DNA of 64,000 bases from CAVPWP01 sp963709395 (GCA_963709395.1 CAVPWP010000001.1:124001-188000), one strand, 5' to 3'. Shown: positions 11,150 through 22,061, counted from the stretch's first letter. The notes: generated by a model from the letters alone, not told the origin. A program made the numbers and translations.

Positions 11150-11935
11150 TGAGCGTCTCCAATGACGAAGATTTCGGGCAGGGCTTGCATCAGCGTCGTC
11201 ACCGCGTCGAGATCGACCTCGGTCGCGCCGTCGGGGATGTCGACAGATGAGGTCGTCGGCGGCCACATCGGTTGTCCAGTCGCTGATCTGGATGTCGTAC
11301 TGCGGCTGGTGCGCAACGCCGCGGGCCGACAGGACGTAGCGGCAGGGATGGGGCGTGTCGCCCTGGGCGATCCAGATCTGAAGATCGAGCTCGTCATTGC
11401 GCAGCGCGATATGATCGCATTCCTGCCCGCCGATCACGCCGGACCCCAGATCCTTGACGTCGGTCACGCCCTCGAGAAGGACGTCCTGCGGGTTCGCCAT
11501 CAGAAGGTCCGCACCGGGAAGGACGACGCCGTAGTCGGCGCGCAACGTGTCGATCATGCTGTCGACGCTGCCCTCCATCGCGGTCTGCGCGTAGGTATTG
11601 GTGTTCTGGCCGACCAGCGTGAAGGTGCTCCCGTCAAAGCCAAGCTCCACACTCGAAAAGCCGCCCCTCCGTGTCGCATGGATGCGTCCCGGCCTGGCGA
11701 CCGAAACCGTCCCGGACGTTGCAAGACCGATCTTCTGATCGTCGGTGGTGACGATCTCGAGCGTGGAATCGTAGGAGAACCCGAAGGTTTCAAGTCCGGT
11801 CATGTAGTCGGACATGGCCGCGAGGATCGTCCGCGCGTCCGCCTCGTCCGCCGCCGCGGGCGAGGCCATCGCCATCAGCACGAGCACACCCGCCGCCGCG
11901 GCACTCCTGCCGCCGCGTGTTTCTTCAGTCTTCAT
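11146..11935 (-). pseudogene. DUF2092 family periplasmic protein, broken by a one-base frameshift
   Basis: Starts at ATG 11935 with AAGGA upstream and a signal peptide ending near SPAAADE. The body is a clear DUF2092 protein: SDYM, GFSYDS, LGSGVIGGQECDH, QIWIAQGD and PCRYVLS in order. At about 11243-11251 the frame shifts: frame one continues past ADDL into unrelated arginine-rich residues, while the expected C-terminus (SVDIPDGATEVDL to IGDAQ) is in another frame and ends exactly where the next gene starts (ATGA). Total length 790 bases is one more than a multiple of three, so one extra base is implied. Either a recent mutation or an assembly error; read as one gene of about 262 residues. 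Confidence 0.85.
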
Positions 11936-12360
11936 TCGAAGGGTTCCTTGCATTTGTGGGACGTGGAAATTGTTCGTCTCGTTCATGAGACCTCCACCAG
12001 ACTACTCGCCTCAACGCGCGACATCTTACGTGTCGCTCGGCAGGACCACGGGGCCCTCGGCGGGACATGATCCTGAGCAAGTGATCTCTCGTTCGTATCG
12101 GGAAGTCGAGCACTATTGCGCAGCCCATTCACACTCCGGGACCCTGTCCCGACGCGCCACCCGCGTCCGGCAATCAAGCGAGACTTTGGGAAGAGAGGGC
12201 AGAAGCCTGTCTGAACGCGTCTCTCAGATCAGATAAGTCCTGCGAATTCGTTATGATGCGCTGAGACCCATCGCCTTGGGCACGAAGACGGCAATCGTCG
12301 TCCTCCCCAGGGAGTTGCCCCGCCGGCCGAACCGGCGAAGTCCCGCAGGGACACCTGAGC
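11936..12360. other. Intergenic stretch of about 425 bases
   Basis: Between the DUF2092 gene and lpd, both on the minus strand. No reading frame with coding character. A small GC hairpin (12321-12337, stem of six with a five-base loop) lies just past lpd and could help end its transcript, but there is no U run. The DUF2092 promoter should be at the left part; no clear hexamers found. Confidence 0.5.
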
Positions 12361-13759
12361 CTAGATGTGGATCACCCGGTCATAGGCGTCGAGCACGGAT
12401 TCGTGCATCATCTCGCTGAGCGTCGGGTGCGGGAAGACCGTGTTGATGAGATCTTCCTCGGTCGTCTCGAGTGTGCGGCCCACGACATAGCCCTGGATCA
12501 GTTCGGTCACTTCGGCCCCGATCATGTGCGCGCCCAGAAGCTCGCCGGTCCTGGCGTCGAAGACGGTCTTGACCATGCCTTCGGCTTCTCCGAGCGCGAT
12601 GGCCTTGCCGTTGCCGATGAAGGGGAAACGGCCCACCCGGATCTCGTAGCCAAGCTCCTTCGCCTTGGCCTCGGAATAGCCGACGCTGGCGACCTGGGGC
12701 TGGCAATAGGTGCAGCCGGCGATCGACTTCGGGCTTGACCGGATGGACATCGTTCTTGCCGGCGATAAGCTCGGCCACCATGACGCCCTCATGGCTGGCC
12801 TTGTGGGCAAGCCAGGGCGCGCCGGCGATGTCGCCAATGGCGTAAATCCCGTCCACACCCGTGCGGCAGAATTCGTCGGTGACGACATGGGTGCGGTCGA
12901 CCTTGACCCCCAACGCCTCGAGACCCAGCCCCTCGGTATTGCCCACGATGCCCACGGCCGAGATCACCGTGTCGAACTCCATCGTCTCGGTCTTGCCGCC
13001 GGTCTCGATGTGGGCGGTCACCTTGCCCTTGGCGCGGTCGAGCTTCTTGACCGTGGATTTCTCCATGATCTTCATGCCCTGCTTGGCGAAGCTCTTTTTC
13101 GCGAAGGCGCTGATCTCGGCATCCTCGACCGGCAGGATGCGGTCCATCACCTCGACCACCGTCGTGTCGGCGCCCAGCGTGTTGTAGAAGCTGGCGAATT
13201 CGATGCCGATCGCGCCCGAGCCGATCACCAGAAGCTTCTTCGGCATCCGGACGGGTTGAAGCGCGTGCTTGTAGGTCCAGACCAGATCGCCATCGGCCTC
13301 GAGCCCCGGCAGTTCGCGCGCCCGCGCGCCGGTGGCCAGGATGATGTTCTTGGCGGTCAGCTCTTCGGTGCCTTTGTCGGTCTTGACCGACACCTTGCCC
13401 TTGGCGGGGATCGAGGCCGTGCCCATGAAGACCTCGACCTTGTTCTTCTTCATCAGGTGACCGACGCCAGAATTGAGCTGCTTTGCAACGGCGCGCGACC
13501 GCTTGACCACGGCATCGAGGTCATAGCCGATGCCCTCGGCCTTCAGGCCGAACTCCTTGGCGCGGTGCATCAGGTGGAAGACCTCCGAGGATCGCAGCAT
13601 CGCCTTGGTGGGAATGCAGCCCCAGTTGAGGCAGATGCCGCCCATGTGCTCGCGCTCGACGATGGCGACCTTGAGGCCCAGTTGGGTGGCCCGGATCGCG
13701 GCCACATAGCCCCCCGGCCCTGCCCCGATCACCACGACATCGAATTGCTTTCCGGCCAT
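12361..13759 (-). pseudogene. lpd: Dihydrolipoyl dehydrogenase, frame broken by one extra base
   Basis: E3 component that reoxidises dihydrolipoamide in 2-oxoacid dehydrogenase complexes. From ATG 13759 (GGAG upstream) the FAD motif GAGPGG and the redox pair Cys43 and Cys48 in GGICLNWGCIPTK are intact, as is the central NAD domain with GSGAIGIEFASF. After the codons for VKPE (near 12727) the frame changes: the rest (SIAGCTYCQPQVASVGYSE onward, to the HPTLSE active-site histidine region and the end at 12361) is in the next frame. Removing one G at about 12727 restores a normal protein of about 465 residues. 1399 bases is one over a multiple of three. Such a gene is rarely lost, so an assembly error is likely. 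Confidence 0.9.
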
Positions 13760-13907
13760 CTTGCGCTCCTCCACACGGCCCATCCATCAGAGGATGGTTT
13801 GGTATTGAACCATTTCGCACAGTTGCGGGGCGAAGTCACCCGCTGCGCGTTGCCGCAGCGGAAGTGTCGGATTGCGCAGGGTGCATGCCGGGGACATGCG
13901 GAGCCTG

Positions 13908-14522
13908 TTACTCGACCGGGGCCTCGACGGGCGCGTCGAGCGGGGACTCTGCCGGCGGCGTGACCGTGGGCGCATCGCAGGCCCCCACCAGATCCTCGTA
14001 GCGCTGTACCAGCCAGCTCGGGGCCTCATCGGGGATCTGTTCGTCCACCGATGCAGAAACCTGCGCAAAGACCTTGGCCGTACGGCTGTCGTCGATCACG
14101 GGGATCGGATCGCTGACGATGAGGCGGTCATAGACCACAAGGGCCACGACGACGAGAAGCGCCCCGCGAACGACCCCGAAGAGAAAGCCAAGCCCCTGGT
14201 CGATGCCCGACAGCGCCGACCGTTGCACGGCCCCCGAAAAGAGCGGCGTGAAGATCGACACGACGATCAGCGTTGCGGCAAAGACCGTGGCGAAGGCCGC
14301 GATGATCGACAGCTCGCAGCTGTCGCCCAGGAATTCACCCACGACCGGGATCTCGCGCATGAGCGGCTCGACCGAGGGGGCAAAGAAGAAGGCCACGAAG
14401 GCGGCCGCGACCCATCCCGCGATGGCCAGGGTCTCCCGCACGAAGCCGCGCGAATAGGCCAGAATCGCCGAAACCACGATAACGACGGCGACGATGCCGT
14501 CGACCAGCGTGAAACCGTCCAT
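13908..14522 (-). CDS. cvpA: CvpA family membrane protein
   Basis: A 204-residue inner-membrane protein with four hydrophobic segments in the first 125 residues, matching the CvpA (colicin V production) domain, followed by a hydrophilic tail rich in Pro, Ala and Glu. The family is needed for colicin V export in E. coli and otherwise for envelope integrity; its exact job is not known. GGGGAG precedes the ATG. It follows radA by 18 bases and is probably cotranscribed; radA-cvpA is a conserved order in alphaproteobacteria, usually with purF next, which here is replaced by lpd. Confidence 0.92.
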   Translation of the reverse strand: MDGFTLVDGIVAVVIVVSAILAYSRGFVRETLAIAGWVAAAFVAFFFAPSVEPLMREIPVVGEFLGDSCELSIIAAFATVFAATLIVVSIFTPLFSGAVQRSALSGIDQGLGFLFGVVRGALLVVVALVVYDRLIVSDPIPVIDDSRTAKVFAQVSASVDEQIPDEAPSWLVQRYEDLVGACDAPTVTPPAESPLDAPVEAPVE

Positions 14523-14540
14523 AATCCACTCCCCGACGCG

Positions 14541-15905
<1,365 letters not shown>

Positions 15906-15947
15906 CAGCGCCCTTCATGGACCGCGCGGGCGGCGGCGGCAAGGCGG

Positions 15948-16388
15948 TCAGGACCGTAGCCGCCGCTCGGTCAGGTGCGACAGCGCCAGCGAGGCCAGCA
16001 CCGCGCCGGTGAAGAGGTAGAGCCCCCAGGCCGTCTCGACCCGCCCGACGCCGACGCCCTTCACCACGACGATGTAGATGGCGATCAGGAAGATATCCGC
16101 CATCGCCAGACGCCCCAGCCATTGCACCGGCCCCAGCAGCCGCGCAGGCAGGACCCCAAGCTGGACACCGGCCAGCGCCAGCGTCTTGGCATAGGGGGCG
16201 ACGATGGCGAAGAGCGCCACGATCACGGCCAGCGCCCGGTCGCTGTCCCAGAGCGCGGCCAGACCCGACAGGACCGTGATCTCGGACAGGCCGAAGAGCG
16301 GCAGAAGCCCCGCCCGCATCAAAGGCGCCGACCAGGCGATGGGAAAGACCACGAGCAGGGCAAGATTGGCGGCGATGAGAAGGCGCAT
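15948..16388 (-). CDS. Paraquat-inducible protein A (single PqiA domain)
   Basis: A 146-residue membrane protein with four helices. The middle segment PYAKTLALAGVQLGVL followed by WLGRLAMADIFLIAIYIVVVK is the typical PqiA core. E. coli PqiA has two such domains; this one has a single domain, as many alphaproteobacterial homologues do. ATG at 16388 is chosen because GAGGGG precedes it and it opens on the first helix. In other bacteria PqiA works with MCE-type lipid transport proteins in the envelope; here the MlaFE genes lie about 1.1 kb upstream on the same strand, which fits that idea (inference). Confidence 0.88.
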   Translation of the reverse strand: MRLLIAANLALLVVFPIAWSAPLMRAGLLPLFGLSEITVLSGLAALWDSDRALAVIVALFAIVAPYAKTLALAGVQLGVLPARLLGPVQWLGRLAMADIFLIAIYIVVVKGVGVGRVETAWGLYLFTGAVLASLALSHLTERRLRS

Positions 16389-16413
16389 GGCCCCTCGTGC
16401 CACCCGGGTATGC

Positions 16414-16875
16414 TTATTGCAATCGGGACGCAGGCGCGGGCGGCAGGAAGGGCAGCCAGAGGTCGTCGGGCAGCCCCTCCGGCGAAAGGGCATTCGGCGG
16501 CGGGGCATCGGGACGGCCTGTCGCCTCGTGTGGACGGACCCACGAATGGCGGAACACCGGCCGTTGAGGCCGCGATGCGGCACGGTATCCCCCAACGGGG
16601 CGCCGCAGGATCAGGCCCAGCACGGGCCAGAGCATCACCGCAAGGGCCGACAGTACGAGACCCGCGGCATTGACCGGCTGAAGGTGCATCGCCCAGGGAA
16701 GCAGGCTCGACCCCGAAACGGCAGCGAAACCGGCAAAGGCCATCCACACCGGCGCGGACCGCCCGCTGCCATGGGACACCGACAGGAACGCGCGCCGCGC
16801 CGACAGCAGGGCCACGGCCAGCGGTCCGACCAGGATGAAGAACCGCAAGAGCGCCCAGAACAGCAGGTCGATCAT
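16414..16875 (-). CDS. Hypothetical membrane protein
   Basis: A 153-residue product with three or four hydrophobic segments in the first 90 residues (starting MIDLLFWALLRFFILVG) and a proline/arginine-rich hydrophilic C-terminus. GGAG precedes the ATG. It ends 26 bases before the PqiA-domain gene and is probably cotranscribed. I do not recognise the family; coding status is inferred from membrane-like composition, a good ribosome site and operon position. Confidence 0.6.
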   Translation of the reverse strand: MIDLLFWALLRFFILVGPLAVALLSARRAFLSVSHGSGRSAPVWMAFAGFAAVSGSSLLPWAMHLQPVNAAGLVLSALAVMLWPVLGLILRRPVGGYRAASRPQRPVFRHSWVRPHEATGRPDAPPPNALSPEGLPDDLWLPFLPPAPASRLQ

Positions 16876-16966
16876 TCACAGACTCCGGCCAGCGGCGCCA
16901 ACGCGGCGCCCGTCCCCGGATTTGAAACGGATTATCCCTAACGCGCGGTTAACGTCACCGGGCGTG

Positions 16967-17350
16967 TCAGCCCCAGATGGCCAGGGCCGTGGCCAAGAAG
17001 ACGATCGGCAGGAACGGAAACACCACCGCGAAGGTTCCGACCGCGAACACCCCAAGCCAGAGATCGGCCCTGCGCCAGACCGCCTGCGAATCGGCGCGCG
17101 ATACAAGAGACAGCACGATCGGCACCACCCAGGCGACCGACCAGATCACCTCCTGCCTCAGCGACGCATCGGCGGCGATCGTCGCCGTATAGGCCAGAAA
17201 GACACCGACAAGGGCCAGAAGGGCAGCCCCGGCCCAGAGGCGGGCGCTCGACCGGTTGCGCAGGACACGCGCGACCATCAGCGGGGTCCAGAGAAACCCG
17301 ATCCAGGCCAGCAAGAGGCCGGCGACCGCGACGAATTCGATGCTGGGCAT
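16967..17350 (-). CDS. Hypothetical four-helix membrane protein
   Basis: A 127-residue protein with four hydrophobic stretches separated by short basic loops, one including VSRADSQAVWRRADLW. ATG at 17350 is used because it opens just before the first helix; the frame extends upstream but only as a shadow over the end of mlaF. No clear Shine-Dalgarno. Family unknown. It sits between mlaF and the next membrane protein, all on one strand. Confidence 0.55.
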   Translation of the reverse strand: MPSIEFVAVAGLLLAWIGFLWTPLMVARVLRNRSSARLWAGAALLALVGVFLAYTATIAADASLRQEVIWSVAWVVPIVLSLVSRADSQAVWRRADLWLGVFAVGTFAVVFPFLPIVFLATALAIWG

Positions 17351-17447
17351 CAGAGGGTACCGGACATGGAGGACTTCCGAATGGCCTGCCGAAGGATGAC
17401 ACCTCAGGGCTTGCCACGAGCACCCGCCTTGCGGCAAGGGGCGCGTT

Positions 17448-18197
17448 TCAGCGCACGGCTTCGATCGGCCCCTCGGCGCGGCCGTTGATGAACTGCTGAA
17501 GATAGGGATCGCCGGCCGCGTCCATGTCGCCCACCGGCCCGGTCCAGCGCACCTTTCCCGCATGCAGCATCGCCACCTTGTCGGCGATGACCCGGACCGA
17601 GGACATGTCATGGGTGATTGTGATGGCCGTCACGCCCATCTCGACGACGATCTCGCGGATCAGGTCGTTGATCACCCCGGCCATGATCGGGTCGAGGCCG
17701 GTGGTGGGTTCGTCGAAGAAGATGATCTGGGGCTCGGCCGCGATGGCACGGGCAAGTCCCACGCGCTTCTGCATCCCGCCCGACAGCTCGGCGGGGAAAA
17801 GATCGGCCACATCCGGCGTCAGCCCGACGCGGCGCAGCTTTTCGATCGCGATCTCGCGGGCCTCGGCCTTGGGGCGCTTGAGCGACCCGCGCAGCAGGCG
17901 GAAGGCCACGTTCTGCCAGACCGTCAGGCTGTCGAAAAGCGCCCCGCCCTGGAACAGCATCCCGAAGCGCGCAAGGAAGGCATCGCGGTCGGACGCCTCC
18001 TCGACATTCTGCCCGTCGAGCAGGATCTCGCCGCCATCGGGGTGCACCAGTCCGAGGATGCACTTCAAGAGGACCGACTTTCCGGTGCCCGACCCGCCGA
18101 TCACCACCATGCTTTCGCCGTCGGCGACCTCAAGGTCGACCCCGCGCAACACCGCGTTCGGCCCGAAGGACTTGGAAAGATGCCGGATCTCGATCAT
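17448..18197 (-). CDS. mlaF: MlaF-type ABC transporter ATP-binding protein
   Basis: ATPase driving phospholipid transport between inner and outer membranes with MlaE. At 249 residues it has Walker A GGSGTGKS, the signature LSGGMQKR typical of this subfamily (Q-K-R after GGM), Walker B IIFFDEPTTGLD and the switch histidine in ITHD. ATG at 18197 overlaps the mlaE stop (ATGA), so translation is coupled. No mlaD (MCE domain), mlaB or mlaC is adjacent; the substrate-binding partner must be elsewhere. Strong assignment to the family; direction of transport not predictable. Confidence 0.93.
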   Translation of the reverse strand: MIEIRHLSKSFGPNAVLRGVDLEVADGESMVVIGGSGTGKSVLLKCILGLVHPDGGEILLDGQNVEEASDRDAFLARFGMLFQGGALFDSLTVWQNVAFRLLRGSLKRPKAEAREIAIEKLRRVGLTPDVADLFPAELSGGMQKRVGLARAIAAEPQIIFFDEPTTGLDPIMAGVINDLIREIVVEMGVTAITITHDMSSVRVIADKVAMLHAGKVRWTGPVGDMDAAGDPYLQQFINGRAEGPIEAVR

Positions 18198-18967
18198 TCG
18201 GTGAAGAACAGTTCGGTCAGCACGAAGTTGGCGGCCAGGATCATCACCGAGGCCGACACGACCGCGTTGGTGGTGGCCCGTCCCACGCCCTGCGCCCCCC
18301 GGCCCGACGTCATGCCGTGGTAGCAGCCCATCAGCGCCACGATAAACCCGAAAACCGCCGCCTTCAGAAGGCCCGAGATCACGTCCCAAGGCTCAAGAAA
18401 GTCAATGGTGTTCGTCATGTAGGCGGCGGCATTGAAGTCAAGCCGATAGACCCCCACCAGAAAGCCGCCCATGATCCCGATGGCGTCGCCGATGAAGACG
18501 AGCACCGGCATGACCAGCGTCGCGGCAAGGATGCGCGGCACGGCAAGGTACTTCATCGGGTGGGTCGACAGTGTGACCAGGGCATCGATCTGTTCAGTTA
18601 CCTTCATCGTGCCGAGCTCGGCCGCGATCGACGCCGACACCCGGCCCGCGACCATCAGCCCGCCCAGCACAGGCCCCAGTTCACGCACGATCCCGATGGC
18701 GACGATCGAGGGCACCACGGTCTCGGCGTTGAAGCGCGCGCCGCCCGCATAGATCTGGAGCGCCAGCGCGCCCCCGGTGAAAAGCGCGGTGAGGCCCACG
18801 ACAGGAAGGCTGAAATACCCTATGAACAGAAGCGCCTGCCCGAATTCCTTCAGGTAAAACGGCGGGCGCAGCAGATGGCTGAGCGCGGTGCCGGCAAAGA
18901 GCACGATCGCCCCGATGCTGGCCAGCATCGCGATGACCGACCGGCCGATCGCGGCCAGAAATCTCAC
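18194..18967 (-). CDS. mlaE: MlaE-type ABC transporter permease
   Basis: Inner-membrane permease of the phospholipid (Mla) system, 257 residues, with five to six helices. Typical MlaE segments are visible: ELGPVLGGLMVAGRVSASIA and GTMKVTEQIDAL, the latter the coupling region contacting MlaF. GTG at 18967 is the best start because it overlaps the alr stop (GTGA) and gives the usual short N-terminus; longer in-frame extensions overlap alr and lack family similarity. Forms an alr-mlaE-mlaF operon with overlapping ends. Confidence 0.92.
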   Translation of the reverse strand: MRFLAAIGRSVIAMLASIGAIVLFAGTALSHLLRPPFYLKEFGQALLFIGYFSLPVVGLTALFTGGALALQIYAGGARFNAETVVPSIVAIGIVRELGPVLGGLMVAGRVSASIAAELGTMKVTEQIDALVTLSTHPMKYLAVPRILAATLVMPVLVFIGDAIGIMGGFLVGVYRLDFNAAAYMTNTIDFLEPWDVISGLLKAAVFGFIVALMGCYHGMTSGRGAQGVGRATTNAVVSASVMILAANFVLTELFFTE

Positions 18968-20019
18968 GCGCGCGTCTCGCGGTAGCGGCGGTCGTAGCGT
19001 GGCCCCAGCGAGGTCAGGATCTCGTATCCGATGGTGCCCGCGGCCTGCGCGAGGTCGTCGACGGTCTGGTCGTCGCACAGGATCTCGAGACTGTCGGGCA
19101 CATGGTCGAGCGCGCCGATATCGACCGTGATCAGGTCCATCGAGATGCGGCCCACGACGGGACAGGCCTGCCCCCGGCTGAAGGCAAGCGCGCCGCCCGG
19201 TCGGCCCGCAGCGCGGATGAGGCCATCGGCGTATCCCGCTGAAATCGTGGCGATCCGTGTGGCCCGCTCTGCTGTCCAGGCGTTGGCGTAGCCGACCGTC
19301 TCGCCGGCTTCGACCTCGCGCGTCTGCACCACGGGCAGGGCCAGATGCGCGACCGGTTCGGCCTCGAGAAACGGCTCGCCGCCGTAAAGGCCGACGCCGG
19401 GACGCGTGACATCGAAATGAAAGGCATCGCCCATAAGGATCCCGCCGGTGGCCGACAGCGACCGGGGCGCGTCGATCCCGTCTGTGAGGTCCCGGAACAG
19501 CGCAAGCTGGGTCGCGTTCATCGTGTGCTCGGGCTCGTCTGCGCAGGCCAGGTGGCTCATCACCAGGCGCGGCGACCGGGCCAGCGCGATGTCGCGCACC
19601 GCGGCCCATTCCGCGGGCTCGAGTCCCAGCCGGTTCATGCCGGTGTCAAGCTGGACCCCGAACGGACGGTCAGGCAGCGCCTCGAGATGCCGGGTGAGTT
19701 GCTCGATGGAGTTGAGAAGCGGAACGAGCGCCAGATCGGAGATCATGTCGGTGTCGCCGCGCATGTGCCCGCCCAGGATCAGGATTTCCGGCCCGGGCCC
19801 CAGCGCCGCGCGCAGTGCCGCACCTTCCTCGGCCACCGCGACGAAGAACCGCCGCACGCCTTCCTGTGCCAGGCGCCGCGCCACCCGTCCGGCGCCAAGC
19901 CCGTAGCCGTCGGCCTTCACCACCGCACCTGTTTCGGTCGCGGCGCCGGAGGCCTGGTCAAGCGCGTGCCAGTTTCGCGCAAGCGCGTCGAGATCGATTG
20001 TCAGTGTGCCGGTCGCCAT
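18964..20019 (-). CDS. alr: Alanine racemase
   Basis: PLP enzyme that makes D-alanine for peptidoglycan. The 351 residues carry the PLP lysine (Lys35 in VVKADGYGLG) and the second catalytic base Tyr244 in GYANAW. The C-terminal beta-domain ends near YEILTSLGPRYDRRY, typical of the family. It is the first gene of a tight cluster with mlaE and mlaF. In related genomes the replicative helicase dnaB often precedes alr; here DUF924 does. Confidence 0.96.
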   Translation of the reverse strand: MATGTLTIDLDALARNWHALDQASGAATETGAVVKADGYGLGAGRVARRLAQEGVRRFFVAVAEEGAALRAALGPGPEILILGGHMRGDTDMISDLALVPLLNSIEQLTRHLEALPDRPFGVQLDTGMNRLGLEPAEWAAVRDIALARSPRLVMSHLACADEPEHTMNATQLALFRDLTDGIDAPRSLSATGGILMGDAFHFDVTRPGVGLYGGEPFLEAEPVAHLALPVVQTREVEAGETVGYANAWTAERATRIATISAGYADGLIRAAGRPGGALAFSRGQACPVVGRISMDLITVDIGALDHVPDSLEILCDDQTVDDLAQAAGTIGYEILTSLGPRYDRRYRETRA

Positions 20020-20112
20020 TGCGTCGTTCTGACAGGCAGGGAAGCGAGGTCAAGACCCCTCGTCGCCATGCCAGCGGCATGCGGACCGTTCAGGCCCCGT
20101 GTCGCCGCGATG

Positions 20113-20697
20113 TCAGGCCGACGCCGCCGCCTGCAATTCGCGCACGGCTGCGCCGTATCCGCCCTCTTCGAGAAACCGCGCCTCGGCCGGGGGTGTCTCG
20201 CGCGACAGGGCCGAGTTGCGATACGGGAACCGTCCAAAGCGGCGGATCACCTCGCGATGGGCCTTGGCGTGCAGGAGGTTGGAGGCGCCGTATTCGGGCA
20301 TGCGCGTCATCATCAGGCGCACGCAGCGGTCCTGGTCGGCCAGGTTTTCCGAATGCATCAACGGCAAGTAGAAAAACTGACGTGCCGGTTCGTCAATCCG
20401 CAGGTCCCAGCCCTTGGCGATGGCCATCTTGGCAGCTGCGCGCGCGACCTTGTCGAGCTCGAATGCTCTTGCGGTCTCGCGGAACATGTTCCGGGGAAAC
20501 TGGTCAGTCAGGATGATGTAGGCCAGCGTGCCGGAGGGATAGGTCAGCCAGAGCGACAGGGCCCCGTCGCGCGCCCGCTGCCAGTCAGCTTCGAAACGGT
20601 CGCGGATCGTGGCGTCGAGCTCTTCTCCGCCGCCATACCAGCCGTCCGGTCCGATCTCGTCCAGCCAGAAATCAAGGATGTCGTCGGGGTCTGCCAT
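20113..20697 (-). CDS. DUF924 family protein
   Basis: A 194-residue soluble protein of the DUF924 family (an all-alpha, TPR-like fold). Visible landmarks are DILDFWLDEIGP at the start, LILTDQFPRN-like segment (here IILTDQFPRNMFR), FFYLPLMHSE and the HREVIRRFGRFPYRN stretch, all typical. No catalytic function is established for the family. GGAGCGG precedes the ATG. It stands alone between alr and an MFS gene on the same strand. Confidence 0.9.
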   Translation of the reverse strand: MADPDDILDFWLDEIGPDGWYGGGEELDATIRDRFEADWQRARDGALSLWLTYPSGTLAYIILTDQFPRNMFRETARAFELDKVARAAAKMAIAKGWDLRIDEPARQFFYLPLMHSENLADQDRCVRLMMTRMPEYGASNLLHAKAHREVIRRFGRFPYRNSALSRETPPAEARFLEEGGYGAAVRELQAAASA

Positions 20698-20759
20698 TCA
20701 CCGCTCCTGCACCATTCGACCATCCCCGACGCCAACCGTTACAAAATCGTGGTGCCGAA

Positions 20760-22061
20760 TCAAGTCGCGCCTTCACGCGCGGTTTCGATTGTGTCGGATT
20801 GCGTGACCGTTTCGCCAAGCTCTTCGAGGTTCCCGGCATAGATCTCCGACGCAGCGCCGATGGCGACAGCCGTGGTGCTGGGCAGGACCGGCGCATAGGG
20901 AACGGTTTCATCCGGACTGACGCTCGCCGGGCGGCGCAGCATCCGCCAGCCGGCGTATAGGCCCGCCGCCAGCATCAGCGTTGAAATGAAAAGCCAGAAC
21001 CCCCCTGGCCCGACCCGTCCCAACGCCCAGCCGGTGATGAGCGGTCCGGCGATCGCGCCGACCCCATTGAGAAAGATCAGCCCGCCCGAGGCCGCCGCCA
21101 TGTCGTCGCTGTCGAGCATGTCGTTGGTATAGGCGATCAGCAGCGCGTAAAGCGGGTTCGACAGGCCCCCGACCAGGAACCCCACGATCAGCAGCGCGCC
21201 GAAGACATTGCCGACAAGGAATCCCGCTGCCCCGGCAAGCCCGCCGGCGATCGACACCGCCATGATCAGACGGCGGCGGTCGATCCGGTCGGAAATCCAG
21301 CCAATGGGATACTGGAACAGGAGCGCGCCGATCATGATCGATGCGACGAAGACCGGGATCTCGGTCGGCGTCATGCCCGCGGCGCTGCCATAGACGGCAG
21401 CCATGCCGTAAAGCGCGCCATAGACCCCCCCGAGGATGAGGATGCCCACGCAACCAAGGGGCGAAATCCGGTAGAGCGCCACAAGGCTCAGGGGCTTGGT
21501 CGTATCGAACGCCGGGGTCGGGTTGATCGACAGCAGGATCGGCAGGAATGACAGCGACACCAGGACCGACGGGATCACGAAGAGGACAAAGCCCGAGGCA
21601 TCGCCCATCAGCAGCAAGCCCTGGGCGATCACCATCCCGCCCATCTGCACGATGAGGTAGAGCGACAGGGCCCGGCCCCGGTTCTCGTTGGCGACCGAGT
21701 TGTTGAGCCAGCTTTCGGCCGTGACGTAGACGCCCGAAAAGCAAAATCCGAAGGCGATCCGCAAGAGGATCCAGGCCCAGGGCGTGGTCAGCGACGGGTA
21801 AAGTATCAGGATCGCCGAGACCAGCGAGGCGAGTGCCGCGAAGACGCGCACGTGCCCGACCCGCCGGATAAGCGTCGGCGCAAGCTGCGACCCGACAAGA
21901 AAACCCACGAAATATCCGGACATTACGACGGAAAGCTCGAACGTCGAGAAGCCCTCGATCCCGCCGCGGATGCCAAGAAGCGTTCCCTGCATGCCGTTGC
22001 CGAGCATCAGGAGAAGCATGCCGAGCAGAAGGGCCCAGACGCTGCCGAAAACCTGAAGCAT
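20760..22061 (-). CDS. Major facilitator superfamily transporter (YcaD-like)
   Basis: A 433-residue, 12-helix transporter. After helix 4 it has the segment SWLNNSVANENRGRALSLY, characteristic of the YcaD/YfkF-type MFS group. The C-terminal 50 residues are hydrophilic and probably cytoplasmic. ATG at 22061 is chosen because GGAGG lies nine bases upstream; the frame continues a little further without signals. Substrate unknown. Confidence 0.87.
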   Translation of the reverse strand: MLQVFGSVWALLLGMLLLMLGNGMQGTLLGIRGGIEGFSTFELSVVMSGYFVGFLVGSQLAPTLIRRVGHVRVFAALASLVSAILILYPSLTTPWAWILLRIAFGFCFSGVYVTAESWLNNSVANENRGRALSLYLIVQMGGMVIAQGLLLMGDASGFVLFVIPSVLVSLSFLPILLSINPTPAFDTTKPLSLVALYRISPLGCVGILILGGVYGALYGMAAVYGSAAGMTPTEIPVFVASIMIGALLFQYPIGWISDRIDRRRLIMAVSIAGGLAGAAGFLVGNVFGALLIVGFLVGGLSNPLYALLIAYTNDMLDSDDMAAASGGLIFLNGVGAIAGPLITGWALGRVGPGGFWLFISTLMLAAGLYAGWRMLRRPASVSPDETVPYAPVLPSTTAVAIGAASEIYAGNLEELGETVTQSDTIETAREGAT

